DNA from: an uncultured Alistipes sp.
GTDB taxonomy: Bacteria; Bacteroidota; Bacteroidia; Bacteroidales; Rikenellaceae
Direction of reading: 5' to 3'
Assembly (NCBI GenBank): GCA_900545315.1
Contig: UQYM01000035.1
Location: forward strand, 1 to 27,157
Length of the DNA stretch: 27,157 bases
Shown here: positions 15,153-23,948 of the stretch, in pieces
How the letters are laid out: every line of letters starts with the position of its first letter
Numbering within the stretch: the first letter of the stretch is position 1
Translations under genes and position numbers: made by a program
The notes under the pieces: generated by a model
What the model saw: only the letters and a program-made list of their open reading frames with translations
Told to the model about the DNA's origin: nothing
Databases searched by the model: none

Positions 15153-16712
15153 TTATTTGGCCTGCTGCTGTTTTGCGGGCAGCACTCCGCGACGAATCAG
15201 TCGGCGATCGATCCAGCTGAAAAGCATCCCGGACAGGATGCCGGTCACCAGGGCGACCGGCATAATCCACAAGGCCGTGATGCCAAAGATCTCGATAAAG
15301 GCGATCAGCACCGCCACCAGCATGGAGAAGAGCCCGCCGGCAACTGTTCCTCGTGATGTGGCCCACGGCACAAACAGCGCCATAAAGAAGAGCACAAAGA
15401 GCGGAGCCACCACTAAATTGACCACTTTGATCACCACGTCCAGCAGATTTCCGCTCACATAGGCGACCAAAAAGCTCGACAGGGCAACAACCACCCCCAG
15501 CGCAATTGCAATCAATTTAATGTGGTGCAGACTCTTCAACGAGGTATTGCTCTCCTTGCGATTCCGATTGATAATATCCTCATAAATTACCGTTGCCGAC
15601 GAGTTCAGCCCGGATGAGAGACTCGACATGGCCGCCGACATGATTCCTGCAGCGATCAATCCGGTGATTCCGGCAGGCAATCCGATCAGGATAAATCGGG
15701 GAAAGAGGGTATCGGCATCTGCGGTTACCGAAGTTCCCGGGGCCAGCATCTGCGGGTAGCGCAGAAAATAGGTCATCACCACCAACCCCACCACAGCCAA
15801 CAGCAGTTGAATGGTGCAGGAAGTGATCAACGAGATGCGATAGGAGCGTTTTGCAGTGGCCACATCGGGGGTAGAGAGATAGCGTTGGATGGCCATCTGA
15901 TCCGACCCGGCCGTACAAACCTGCCACACCAGAGTCATCAGCAGGATATTGCCAACCGTCATCCGTTTCGAGGGGTCGAACCCCCACTCGATCGGGGGCC
16001 AATGTTCAAACAGCTGCGGTTCAAAGAAGGCTCCGACAGAGCCCACCTTTCCGCCGATAATTCCGATGGTCAGCAGCACCCCCGCAAACATCACGACGGT
16101 TTGGATCACATCGGTCAGCACGACCGCCTTCAATCCTCCCATCGTGGTATAGATCACCGTAATTACAGCCAGGATAACACTAATGATGGGGACCCAACCG
16201 GGATCCAGACCAAAGACAGGGATCAGAGCTACATCTACGGTTGCATAGATGATTGTCGCCATCCACAGGAACCGCAGCGACAAGAAAAAGATGGTTGCCA
16301 AGATGCGCACGCCACGGCCCAATTTGATTTCGAGGATCTCGTAGGCGCTGGTCACCTTCATCTTCATGTAGCGTGGGATCATCAGTCGGCTGACCAGAAA
16401 ATAGGCGATCGGGAAGGCGGCCAAACCGATAAAAACCACAGGGCCATATTTGATCATCTCGCCCGGATAGGACAGGTAGCTCAACGTACTGAGCAAGGTC
16501 GCAAAGAGCGAAATGCCCACCATCACCGGGTTCATCGTGCGTCCCCCCAACACATAATCTTCGGCGGTACGGTTACGGCGGCCGGACCGATAGCCGATCC
16601 AAAGCATCCACAGCAGAAAGAGGGCCACGACCACCCAGTCGAGCGGTCGGAAGCCGGTTGCAGCGCCTGCAATCGCCCCATCGGCAGCGGTTGTTACAGT
16701 CATTAGGTCCAT
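15153..16712 (-). CDS. Sodium/solute symporter (SSS family), possibly for sialic acid
   Basis: This 519-residue inner-membrane protein has the SSS/SLC5 LeuT-like fold with about 13 spans. Landmarks are the first span with RPLDWVVVALFLLWMLWIGY (22-41), AEDYVLGGRTMNPVMVG (about 51-67), a Ser/Thr-rich next span (LFATLLSTLSYLSYPGE), and GLIAAGIMSAAMSSLSSGLN (about 350-370), the span-8 sodium-site motif. ATG 16712 (or 16703) is preferred; the open frame extends further but upstream residues are not membrane-like. A NanA-like gene lies upstream on the same strand, 290 bases away, which suggests sialic acid as the substrate, as for SiaT-type SSS carriers. Other substrates remain possible. The gap contains a possible separate promoter. 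Confidence 0.88.
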   Translation of the reverse strand: MDLMTVTTAADGAIAGAATGFRPLDWVVVALFLLWMLWIGYRSGRRNRTAEDYVLGGRTMNPVMVGISLFATLLSTLSYLSYPGEMIKYGPVVFIGLAAFPIAYFLVSRLMIPRYMKMKVTSAYEILEIKLGRGVRILATIFFLSLRFLWMATIIYATVDVALIPVFGLDPGWVPIISVILAVITVIYTTMGGLKAVVLTDVIQTVVMFAGVLLTIGIIGGKVGSVGAFFEPQLFEHWPPIEWGFDPSKRMTVGNILLMTLVWQVCTAGSDQMAIQRYLSTPDVATAKRSYRISLITSCTIQLLLAVVGLVVMTYFLRYPQMLAPGTSVTADADTLFPRFILIGLPAGITGLIAAGIMSAAMSSLSSGLNSSATVIYEDIINRNRKESNTSLKSLHHIKLIAIALGVVVALSSFLVAYVSGNLLDVVIKVVNLVVAPLFVLFFMALFVPWATSRGTVAGGLFSMLVAVLIAFIEIFGITALWIMPVALVTGILSGMLFSWIDRRLIRRGVLPAKQQQAK

Positions 16713-16811
16713 TCGTTTAGGTTTTATTCTGTTCGGCAGTACAGTTATGAAGAGTTGTTCGCTTATCCAAACACAGCCCCATCGGTAGCACGCACACAAA
16801 TCTTTTCCCGA

Positions 16812-16819
16812 CAAACATA
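16812..16819 (-). promoter_or_regulatory. Candidate -7 element for the symporter gene
   Basis: On the minus strand the sequence reads TATGTTTG, a full match to TAnnTTTG, about 93 bases upstream of the symporter ATG. No -33 TTG is seen at the right spacing, and a chance match in a gap of this size is possible. Confidence 0.35.
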
Positions 16820-17002
16820 TCAAGGTCCGCCCCCGACCTAATCCGTGAGCAGCAGCGGCCAAACCAGCGCTCAAAAAGTTTATGTTTTAGCCATCCATTC
16901 TGTGAAATACAGACTTTTGAGGCTCATCCAAGGCGGTGGACAGGATTTACGACCGGCACAATGCCTCACGCATTGCAGTCGATCAATCGTTTTTGATCTT
17001 CA

Positions 17003-17902
17003 TCAGATCCAGCCGATTGCACGCAGATCCGCTTCGAGCGCTTTCATGCGATCCGGGGTCAGATTGCGCATCGGCAAACGTACGGGGCCGCAATCCACCC
17101 CCATAATCTGCAAAATTGCCTTAATGCCGACGACCGAATTTTCGTATTTGATCAGCACCCGGATAAACTTGACCGCCTCCTCCTGCAGCTTAACCGCTCC
17201 GGCCACATCTCCAGCCCAGAAGGTATTGAGCATTTTGTTATACAGTTGGCCCGTCACGCTATACGAGGTTCCGACGCCACCCGTCGCACCCAGCATCAAC
17301 CCCGTCAGGATGGTCTCATCATGGCCGTGCAGAATATCGTAATAGCCATTCCGATAGGCGATACACTCCTGCATGGTCATCGAGTCGTAGGTGGTATATT
17401 TGATTCCGCGCAGTGTAGGAATCTCTTTTTCACCCAATTTCAGGAAATCGAGCATATTGACATTGACATGTGAGGTTCCCGGAATGTGATAATAATAAAA
17501 TGGCGTATGGGGCGCCGCAGCAGCGATAATTTTATTGAAGGCGACCAGCTCTTCGGCCCGATACGGAGGCAAAAAGCAGGGACCCATTGCCGAAATGGCA
17601 TCGGCGCCGATCTGCTCAGCATGACGAGCCAGTTCGACAGCCGCCGCGTAGTTGGTGCCTCCCACATGGATCATCACTTTGAATTTGTCTTTGTAGGCCA
17701 TCCACGCCTCGGTAACGGCTTTGCGCTCTTCGGTGGTCATCAACAGCCCTTCTCCTGTCGTGCCATTGACAAACACACCGGCCAATCCCTGTTTCTCGAG
17801 ATGTTTGACATAACGGTCCAACGCCGGCAGATTCACCTCTCCGTTGGCTTTCATGGGGGTCACCGTAGCGGCCACCAACCCTTTAATCTTTTCACTCACC
17901 AT
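17003..17902 (-). CDS. nanA: N-acetylneuraminate lyase / dihydrodipicolinate synthase family aldolase
   Basis: The 299-residue TIM-barrel protein belongs to the class I aldolase family that includes NanA and DapA. Visible motifs are VFVNGTTGEGLLMTTEER (43-60) with the substrate-carboxylate loop, FYYYHIPGTSH (135-145) with the catalytic Tyr, and GIKYTTYD (166-173) with the Schiff-base Lys168. The YYYHIPG and GIKYT forms, and the Gly-Asn-Gly-less YRNGYYDILHGHDE that follows, fit sialic acid lyase (N-acetylneuraminate to ManNAc plus pyruvate) better than DapA. ATG 17902 is chosen because the extension upstream lacks family similarity. A symporter follows downstream. The usual partners nanE and nanK are not in the window, so the pathway assignment rests on motifs and the transporter. 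Confidence 0.82.
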   Translation of the reverse strand: MVSEKIKGLVAATVTPMKANGEVNLPALDRYVKHLEKQGLAGVFVNGTTGEGLLMTTEERKAVTEAWMAYKDKFKVMIHVGGTNYAAAVELARHAEQIGADAISAMGPCFLPPYRAEELVAFNKIIAAAAPHTPFYYYHIPGTSHVNVNMLDFLKLGEKEIPTLRGIKYTTYDSMTMQECIAYRNGYYDILHGHDETILTGLMLGATGGVGTSYSVTGQLYNKMLNTFWAGDVAGAVKLQEEAVKFIRVLIKYENSVVGIKAILQIMGVDCGPVRLPMRNLTPDRMKALEADLRAIGWI

Positions 17903-17904
17903 GT

Positions 17905-18374
17905 TTAATACAGCATTATATGTTCCTAAAATTTTTATTGACAATTGGGGAAAATACGAACAAGACGCCACCTCACCGGCCGACTACAAGGGCCGATCAT
18001 GCAGGGCACTGTTCCTTTTACACGTTACCGCTCCCCAATGTCCTCTCGATCTCCCTGCATTCGTAGTCATCACACAGGACTGAGCGCATAATTCGAAAAG
18101 CCGCCCCTATCTGAACTTCATCGCCATCTGCAGCATGATCATTTCTTTGAAGGCTACCCACTCCTTAGAGAACATGATCCGCAACAAATGGCACACTCAA
18201 CTCTAACTTCTTTTGCAAGACGCCCCCAAAATGCTCTGCCAGTAACGACCGACGCCGATCCGCTCGTCACACCTGTAGCGCCGTGACCAAGACATCGCTC
18301 ATACCCAGGAATCACACGCGCGGTATCGTCCAACTCTCGTATAACTATAACACTCCCGAAACCTTCCCTTAAAA
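17905..18374. other. Intergenic region (470 bases) upstream of nanA
   Basis: It should hold the nanA promoter and the gdhA terminator, but neither is recognisable: there is no CAAAnnTA on the plus strand and no stem with a T tract. A 22-codon minus-strand frame at 18107-18175 has a coding-like composition and is noted separately as a finding. Confidence 0.5.
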
Positions 18375-19712
18375 TTAAAGCACACCTTGTTCCACCATAC
18401 TATGGGCAACCTTCATGAAGCCGGCAATATTGGCCCCCTTCATATAATTGATATAGCCATCCGGTTCAGTTCCATATTGCACGCAGGCAGCATGGATCGA
18501 CGCCATAATCTCGTGCAGGCGGCGATCCACCTCTGCGGCACCCCAATTCAACTTCATGGCATTCTGAGCCATCTCCAACCCGGAGGTGGCCACACCGCCG
18601 GCATTGACCGCCTTACCCGGGCCATACACGATACGGTGAGCGATAAAGGCATCGATCGCCTCAGGCGTACACCCCATGTTAGAGACCTCAGCCACATACT
18701 GCACCCCATTGGACAACAGCCTTGCCGCATCCTCGCCATTGAGTTCGTTCTGGGTGGCACACGGCATCGCAATATCGACCTTCACCTCCCAGGGTTTATG
18801 TCCGGCGATAAATTTTGCACCGGGGAACCGGTCCGCAAACGGAGCCACCACATCGTTATTGGAGGCACGCAGCTCCAACATGTAGGCGATCTTCTCCTTA
18901 TCGAGTCCCGCTTCGTCATGAATATAGCCATCCGGCCCGGAGATCGTCACCACTTTGGCTCCCTCCTGCAACGCTTTGAGAGCAGCACCCCAAGCCACAT
19001 TTCCGAAACCGGAGATGGCGATCACCTTCCCTGCCAGTTGGTCGCCCGCCCGTTCCAGCATCTGTTTCACAAAGTAGATTGCCCCGAAACCGGTCGCCTC
19101 GGGACGCACCAACGATCCGCCGTAAGTCAACCCTTTTCCGGTCAATACGCCTGTATTTTCACGGGCCAGCTTACGATACATGCCATACAGGTATCCGATT
19201 TCACGTCCCCCAACGCCGATATCACCGGCTGGCACATCGGTTTCCGGTCCGATATATCGCCACAGTTCGGTCATAAAGGCTTGACAAAAGCGCATGATCT
19301 CTGCATCGGATTTCCCTTTGGGGTTGAAATCGGAACCGCCTTTGGCACCGCCCATAGGCAATGTGGTCAGGGCGTTTTTGAAAATCTGTTCAAACCCCAA
19401 AAATTTCAGAATACTCAGATTGACACTCGAATGGAACCGCAGGCCACCTTTGTAAGGGCCGATCGCATTGTTGAACTGCACGCGATACCCCAGATTGACC
19501 TGCACTTTGCCCCGGTCATCGACCCAGGGCACTTTGAAGGTGAAAATACGATCGGGTTCTACCAACCGTTCAGCGATTTGGTTTGCCTCGAATTCGGGAT
19601 GTTGATTGTAGACCTCTTCGACCGAAACGAGCACTTCCCGCACGGCCTGCAAATATTCGTTTTCACCCGGATGGCGCAAAGCCAGCGCATCCAACAGCTT
19701 GTTAACGTTCAT
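18375..19712 (-). CDS. gdhA: Glutamate dehydrogenase (hexameric, NADP-type)
   Basis: The 445-residue cytosolic enzyme reversibly aminates 2-oxoglutarate to glutamate. The N-terminal substrate domain has GPYKGGLRFH (85-94), LPMGGAKGGSDFNPKGKS (118-135) with the catalytic Lys, and DVPAGDIGVGGREIGYLYG (about 160-178). The C-terminal Rossmann domain has ISGFGNVAWGA (about 234-244). The GGSDFNPKGKS form and length are those of the small (about 450-residue) hexameric class used for ammonium assimilation, mostly NADP-dependent; cofactor choice is not proven by motif. It begins 6 bases after the AACCTAAACGAA element and stands as a single gene. On the opposite strand a 446-codon open frame mirrors it and is a codon-bias shadow. 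Confidence 0.97.
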   Translation of the reverse strand: MNVNKLLDALALRHPGENEYLQAVREVLVSVEEVYNQHPEFEANQIAERLVEPDRIFTFKVPWVDDRGKVQVNLGYRVQFNNAIGPYKGGLRFHSSVNLSILKFLGFEQIFKNALTTLPMGGAKGGSDFNPKGKSDAEIMRFCQAFMTELWRYIGPETDVPAGDIGVGGREIGYLYGMYRKLARENTGVLTGKGLTYGGSLVRPEATGFGAIYFVKQMLERAGDQLAGKVIAISGFGNVAWGAALKALQEGAKVVTISGPDGYIHDEAGLDKEKIAYMLELRASNNDVVAPFADRFPGAKFIAGHKPWEVKVDIAMPCATQNELNGEDAARLLSNGVQYVAEVSNMGCTPEAIDAFIAHRIVYGPGKAVNAGGVATSGLEMAQNAMKLNWGAAEVDRRLHEIMASIHAACVQYGTEPDGYINYMKGANIAGFMKVAHSMVEQGVL

Positions 19713-19736
19713 AGTAAGTTCGTTTAGGTTCTACAC

Positions 19737-19744
19737 CAAATTTA
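19737..19744 (-). promoter_or_regulatory. Candidate -7 element for gdhA
   Basis: On the minus strand TAAATTTG matches TAnnTTTG, 25 bases upstream of the gdhA ATG. Transcription would start near 19728, giving a leader of fewer than 20 bases that contains the end of AACCTAAACGAA. No -33 TTG is present at the right spacing. Confidence 0.45.
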
Positions 19745-20199
19745 ATGTTTTTTTGGGGATTCTTCCTACACTCGTTCTTTTATTGAAGAGATTACCAAGA
19801 ACAAAAAACAGCTGAACTGCCACTACAGATACGACCTCAAACCTGCTGTACCAACACCCATTTTCTCCAGGCACTCACTGACCACCCGGCCGATGACAAC
19901 CAACAAAATTTTCGCCCGGCGATCTTCACTCACCAAATCCCTCCCCAAATCACAATCCTGCAAAACGAGATCGCAAACTCTCATCTACCCCATGCCGCAA
20001 TAGCGCCAGTTCACACCCTGAAAAGCTTCACTTATCAAATAAGGCTTTACTATACCAAAAATGTCGGCTTGTCATCTTTCGCCAGACTCGAACAGCACAA
20101 CGCACAGCCCTTTCCAAATACATCGATACGGAACGAACGAGTGGACGTACAGTCACTCGCGGAAACCGCGACGATCCGCGGCAATCTCGTTTTTTTTAT

Positions 20200-20207
20200 T
20201 ATCTTTG
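20200..20207 (+). promoter_or_regulatory. Candidate -7 element for the PSP1/RicT-like gene
   Basis: TATCTTTG matches the -7 consensus and is preceded by a T-rich run; the following GCA is common after such elements. The -33 TTG is not seen at 19-21 bases. The start would be near 20215, with a leader of about 110 bases. Confidence 0.5.
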
Positions 20208-20325
20208 CATAGCGTCTTGTTGTCTGCCAGCCAACACACTTGACCTGTTTGGAGCCTGACCAACAAGATTTCGACATAATCCAATATATATAGGACAGGA
20301 GCTTCCTGCCGATTTGCACAAACCG

Positions 20326-21882
20326 ATGAATTCAAGATACGACAAACATATTACCAAAGCGATCGACGACGATTGCCGTTGCAAACGCGATGTTGGGCGA
20401 GGCTGCTCATTCTGTCGTTGTGACGACGAGGTGACGGCCCAGATCCATCCCGGTTGCTTCAAGCTCGGATCGACCGACTGGCTCGAAGGGATGCCAGAGG
20501 TTTTTCCGAATGATATTTACGAGGTACGTTTCAAGAATACCCGTAAAAGTTTTTACCGCAACGTCAATAATCTGCCGCTCAAGACGGGGGACATTGTGGC
20601 CGTCGAGGCTTCACCGGGACACGACATCGGTATTATTTCGCTTACTGGGGATCTGGTGGCCAAACAGATGAAGCGTGTCGGGTTCAACCCTCAGAACGGC
20701 GAGTTCAAGAAGATCTATCGCAAAGCCAAACCCGGTGATATCGAGAAGTGGCAGGAGGCCATTTCGCTGGAGCATTCGACCATGATCCGCGCCCGGCAAA
20801 TTGCTGCCGAGCTGGGGCTGAACATGAAAATTGGTGACGTCGAATACCAGGGGGACAAGATCAAAGCCATCTTCTACTACATTGCCGACGAGCGGGTCGA
20901 TTTCCGCGAGTTGATCAAGATTTTTGCCGAGCAGTTCCGCATTCGCATCGAGATGAAGCAGATTGGAGCGCGTCAGGAGGCAGGACGAATCGGAGGGCTG
21001 GGTTCCTGTGGCCGAGAGTTGTGTTGTGCCTCTTGGATCTCGAGCTTCGTATCGGTTACCACCAACGCAGCCCGGCATCAGGAGATTTCGCTCAATCCGC
21101 AGAAGCTGGCCGGACAGTGTGGCAAGCTCAAGTGCTGCCTGATTTACGAGCTGGACACCTACCTCGATGCCCGTAAAGATTTCCCACGAGTTCGGGAACC
21201 GCTGCAGGTGCTGGATGGCGAGTACTATCTGGTCAAAACCGATATTCTGAGCCGCACGATGTGGTTCAGCAGTGATCCGCACGCGGTAGGCGGAATGCAA
21301 CCGTTGAGCGTGGATCGGGTTAAGGAGATTATCCACCTCAACCGACAGGGGATCAAACCCGATCGCCTGAATGACGTCGATCTTTCGGCAAAGAGCCCGG
21401 AGTTGACCTTCTCAGACGGTATCGGGGAGGATAGCCTCACCCGCTTTGACAAGCAGAAGCGTCGTCGAGGGGGCCGTGATCGCAAACGTTCCGACAACGA
21501 CACCCGTAACTCTCGTAACGAGACGAATCGGGACAAGCGCAGTGCGGAGCCCCAAGCCAAAGCTGCGGAGGGCAATGAACAGCGCAACAACACCGCAGAG
21601 AAGAACAATACGCCACGGCGAGAGGGGGATAATCGTTCCCGCAACAATCGCCGTCGTGGAGGAAACCGTCCGGAGCGGTCGCAAAACGAACGCAACAACA
21701 CAACGGAAAACCGTAACGGCTCCAACAACGGCGGAGGTAACAGCGGGGGCAACAGTAATAACGGTGGGGAGCAGCCTAAAGAGCGTACAGCACGCCCTCA
21801 ACGGCCGAACCGTCCTGAAGGAGAGGAGTCCGCACGCAACGATGCATCTCGCCGCCGCAACCGGAATCGGAATCGTCAATAG
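20326..21882 (+). CDS. PSP1-domain (RicT/YaaT-like) protein with Arg/Asn-rich tail
   Basis: This 518-residue protein has three parts. Residues 1-45 are Cys-rich (Cys17, 19, 27, 30, 32 and 44). Residues about 60-345 hold the PSP1 region, with LKTGDIVAVEASPGHDIG (85-102), GSCGRELCCASW (226-237) and GQCGKLKCCLIYE (263-275). In Bacillus subtilis RicT, conserved cysteines join an Fe-S-containing complex that affects RNA maturation and biofilm/sporulation. The rest (about 376-518) is low complexity, rich in Arg, Asn, Gly and acidic residues, and likely disordered and RNA-binding. ATG 20326 is preferred to TTG 20314. gldH follows after 449 bases, an order I recall from other Bacteroidetes. Function here is inferred. 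Confidence 0.9.
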   Translation: MNSRYDKHITKAIDDDCRCKRDVGRGCSFCRCDDEVTAQIHPGCFKLGSTDWLEGMPEVFPNDIYEVRFKNTRKSFYRNVNNLPLKTGDIVAVEASPGHDIGIISLTGDLVAKQMKRVGFNPQNGEFKKIYRKAKPGDIEKWQEAISLEHSTMIRARQIAAELGLNMKIGDVEYQGDKIKAIFYYIADERVDFRELIKIFAEQFRIRIEMKQIGARQEAGRIGGLGSCGRELCCASWISSFVSVTTNAARHQEISLNPQKLAGQCGKLKCCLIYELDTYLDARKDFPRVREPLQVLDGEYYLVKTDILSRTMWFSSDPHAVGGMQPLSVDRVKEIIHLNRQGIKPDRLNDVDLSAKSPELTFSDGIGEDSLTRFDKQKRRRGGRDRKRSDNDTRNSRNETNRDKRSAEPQAKAAEGNEQRNNTAEKNNTPRREGDNRSRNNRRRGGNRPERSQNERNNTTENRNGSNNGGGNSGGNSNNGGEQPKERTARPQRPNRPEGEESARNDASRRRNRNRNRQ

Positions 21883-22331
21883 ACAACGGGTGCTGCATGA
21901 AGCGGGGGTACTACATGATCGGTAACTCTGTTTTGGACGTTGATAACAGCCTGTTACATACGCGCAACATTTTCTCAATAGCTAACCTTGCAGAACGCTA
22001 CCTGAGACTTGCATGAGCTGATTCAACTGACAGACATTAAATCAAGTTCCTCAGCACGTTTTCTAAAGAAATACGGACAGTGCAAGCAGGGGCAACGACC
22101 AACGGACAGCAACAGCGATTGAGGATAAGGATGGGCAAAAAATTTTGTCACCTTCAATTACGGCCACGTTAAGGACAAACAACATGTTCAAACACTGGAG
22201 CTGCCACACTCTACACGACTACCCAAGAATGGTAACCTACAAACGCTACTACGCCTACATGGTTGCACTCAGGAGGCCCAGTTGCAGGCGACCATTTTTG
22301 AATCGACGTTAATGTGGACCATTTTAATATC
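21883..22331. other. Intergenic region (449 bases) before gldH
   Basis: No promoter element, terminator, RNA gene or protein-like frame was recognised. The purine-rich ACTACATGATCGG segment just after the PSP1 stop has no evident meaning. Confidence 0.5.
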
Positions 22332-22829
22332 ATGATAAGTAAACCAAGAGGAGATCACCGCTGGACGTATCGGAACTTCGGTATGGCAATCGGGTTAATG
22401 GTACTCACGGGCTGTGTCATGCCGCATGAAATCCATGTAGCCGACCTCGATCCGGACGGATGGAGGGGAGGCACGGAGGTGATTTTCGAGAATCAGGATA
22501 CCACCACCGAGCGCACGTTGTATGTGTTGGCCCGTCTGCGTCAGGATTTCGGTTACGATCAGCTTCGGTTAGCGGTAACCACCACCACGCCGGAAGGGTA
22601 CAAATGGCACGATACGTTGACGATACACGCTTTTGATACGCCGCCTGAATCGAAGCTCTATTTTGATCGGGAGGAGCTGTTGCGAACGCGCATGGTACTG
22701 GCCAAACCGGGACAATATCTATTTACCTTTACCCCGGTTATGCCCACTCCGAGTAATCCGGAGGAGGTCGCTCGCCAAAGCGAAAAAGGTATTGAGGGGG
22801 TTGCAGCCGTGGGGATCGACATTCGATAA
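22332..22829 (+). CDS. gldH: GldH-family lipoprotein
   Basis: The 165-residue protein has a basic N-region, a short hydrophobic core and a lipobox MVLTGC with Cys28, so it is a lipoprotein, probably in the outer membrane or facing the periplasm. The body fits the GldH family: VTTTTPEGYKWHDTLTI (about 83-99), then a Phe-rich region and FTFTPVMPTP (about 131-140), ending GVAAVGIDIR, the family's closing G-I-x-x-V-G-I-x-I pattern. GldH is required for gliding in Flavobacterium johnsoniae, but the family also occurs in non-gliding gut Bacteroidetes, where its role is unknown. The ATG at 22332 is chosen because a frame-extending GTG is 18 bases upstream and a later ATG (22383) would remove the basic n-region. 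Confidence 0.85.
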   Translation: MISKPRGDHRWTYRNFGMAIGLMVLTGCVMPHEIHVADLDPDGWRGGTEVIFENQDTTTERTLYVLARLRQDFGYDQLRLAVTTTTPEGYKWHDTLTIHAFDTPPESKLYFDREELLRTRMVLAKPGQYLFTFTPVMPTPSNPEEVARQSEKGIEGVAAVGIDIR

Positions 22830-23174
22830 CCCAGTGAAGGGACAAACCAGGCTCTCACCCTGCTCAGACAGCACCCTAATTGTTAAAGCCGTGTTCATAG
22901 AGGGAGACTAAATCAGATACAATTGCAGGCCTACAACAAATGACAACAAGAGAAGGTTACACCCCTGACAAAAAATAATGAGCAAACAGGGCACACACCC
23001 TACTCGAAATGACACGCCGTACAATGGATCTATACAATACGATATCAAAGCGGCAATGCATCCTACTCAACAGTACACCTCTTGATTGCAGACTCAATAA
23101 TAAAACAACGCAATTCCAACATACCACAAAGATAAGTTCCATCAATCACTTAACTTGCATTTTCAATCCGACCT
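22830..23174. other. Intergenic region (345 bases) between gldH and trmB
   Basis: No gene or terminator was recognised. CAAAGATA at 23127-23134 reads as a -7 TATCTTTG on the minus strand, but no -33 fits and no gene lies downstream on that strand within the gap. No plus-strand promoter for trmB was recognised. Confidence 0.5.
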
Positions 23175-23903
23175 ATGGCTCGAGGAAAAGATAAATTGAG
23201 ACGTTTTGCCGAAAATCTCACCTTCGGCTGCATGGTACAACCGGCTTTTGAAGAGGTGTTCCGCACCGACTACAAACTGAAGGGCGAATGGCGCAACCAG
23301 TTTTTTCACAACACCAATCCGATCGTGCTTGAATTAGGATGCGGTCGTGGAGAGTACACCGTTGCATTGGCCGAGCGCTACCCGGATAAAAACTTTATTG
23401 GCGTCGATATCAAAGGGGCCCGCATGTGGCGCGGAGCCAAAACCGCAACAGAACAGCAGATGGGGAATGTCGGATTTCTCCGCACCCGCATCGAATTTAT
23501 CGACTCCTGTTTCGGGCCGGGAGAGGTAGATGAGATCTGGATCACCTTCCCCGATCCTCAACTGCGCAAAAGTCGAGTCAAGAAGCGTCTGACGGCTCCT
23601 GAATTTTTGACCCGATATGCTCGTTTTTTACGTCCGGGAGGGCTGATCCATCTGAAAAGTGATTGCCGCCACCTGCATGACTATACCCGTGCGGTAGCCG
23701 AAGGGAACCAACTTCCTATCGAGGTGGCCAATACCGACATTTACGGCACCGGTTTTGCCGATGAGCTGTTGTCGATCAAAACCACCTACGAGAAACGTTT
23801 TCTTGCACAGAGGGTGCCCATCACCTACCTCAGATTCCGTCTCGATAACCGCACCGGCTTCGATCCGATCGAATTCGCTCCGGACGAACAGTTACAAGGC
23901 TAA
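23175..23903 (+). CDS. trmB: tRNA (guanine-N7-)-methyltransferase TrmB
   Basis: This 242-residue SAM-dependent Rossmann methyltransferase adds the N7 methyl to G46 in the variable loop of tRNAs. The SAM site is VLELGCGRGEYTVALAERYP (51-70), with FIGVDIKG (74-81) as the acidic loop. The family motif ITFPDPQLRKSRVKKRLT (123-140) corresponds to FPDPwxKxRHxKRRL; here the usual Trp and His are Gln and Val. RPGGLIHLKSD (153-163) is motif IV, and TTYEKRF closes the tRNA-binding part. The start ATGGCTCGAGGAAAAG gives the conserved MARGKDKLRRFAE N-terminus. It ends six bases before the first in-frame start of the next lipoprotein frame, so the two may be co-transcribed. Confidence 0.96.
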   Translation: MARGKDKLRRFAENLTFGCMVQPAFEEVFRTDYKLKGEWRNQFFHNTNPIVLELGCGRGEYTVALAERYPDKNFIGVDIKGARMWRGAKTATEQQMGNVGFLRTRIEFIDSCFGPGEVDEIWITFPDPQLRKSRVKKRLTAPEFLTRYARFLRPGGLIHLKSDCRHLHDYTRAVAEGNQLPIEVANTDIYGTGFADELLSIKTTYEKRFLAQRVPITYLRFRLDNRTGFDPIEFAPDEQLQG

Positions 23904-23948
23904 GATTTCATGAATCCGGATCGTTTGGTCCAAAATTCCATACACAAC

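Larger units (their letters stand above)
19713..20325. other. Divergent intergenic region (613 bases)
   Basis: It carries -7 elements for gdhA (minus, 19737-19744) and the PSP1 gene (plus, 20200-20207). Several overlapping open frames of 60-90 codons occur on both strands around 20050-20460, and none looks protein-like. No RNA gene was recognised. Confidence 0.55.

Noticed and set aside
15807..16706. 299-codon plus-strand frame opposite the symporter
   Set aside because: His/Asp/Gln-rich nonsense composition, a shadow of hydrophobic codons on the other strand.
18387..19727. 446-codon open frame on the plus strand opposite gdhA
   Set aside because: It mirrors gdhA almost end to end and is explained by codon bias of the real gene; its translation has no family-like motifs.
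20611..21336. 241-codon minus-strand frame opposite the PSP1 gene
   Set aside because: Antisense shadow; the plus-strand protein has strong family motifs.
23127..23134. Minus-strand -7-like TATCTTTG upstream of trmB
   Set aside because: No -33 at 19-21 bases and no gene downstream on that strand inside the gap; left as chance.
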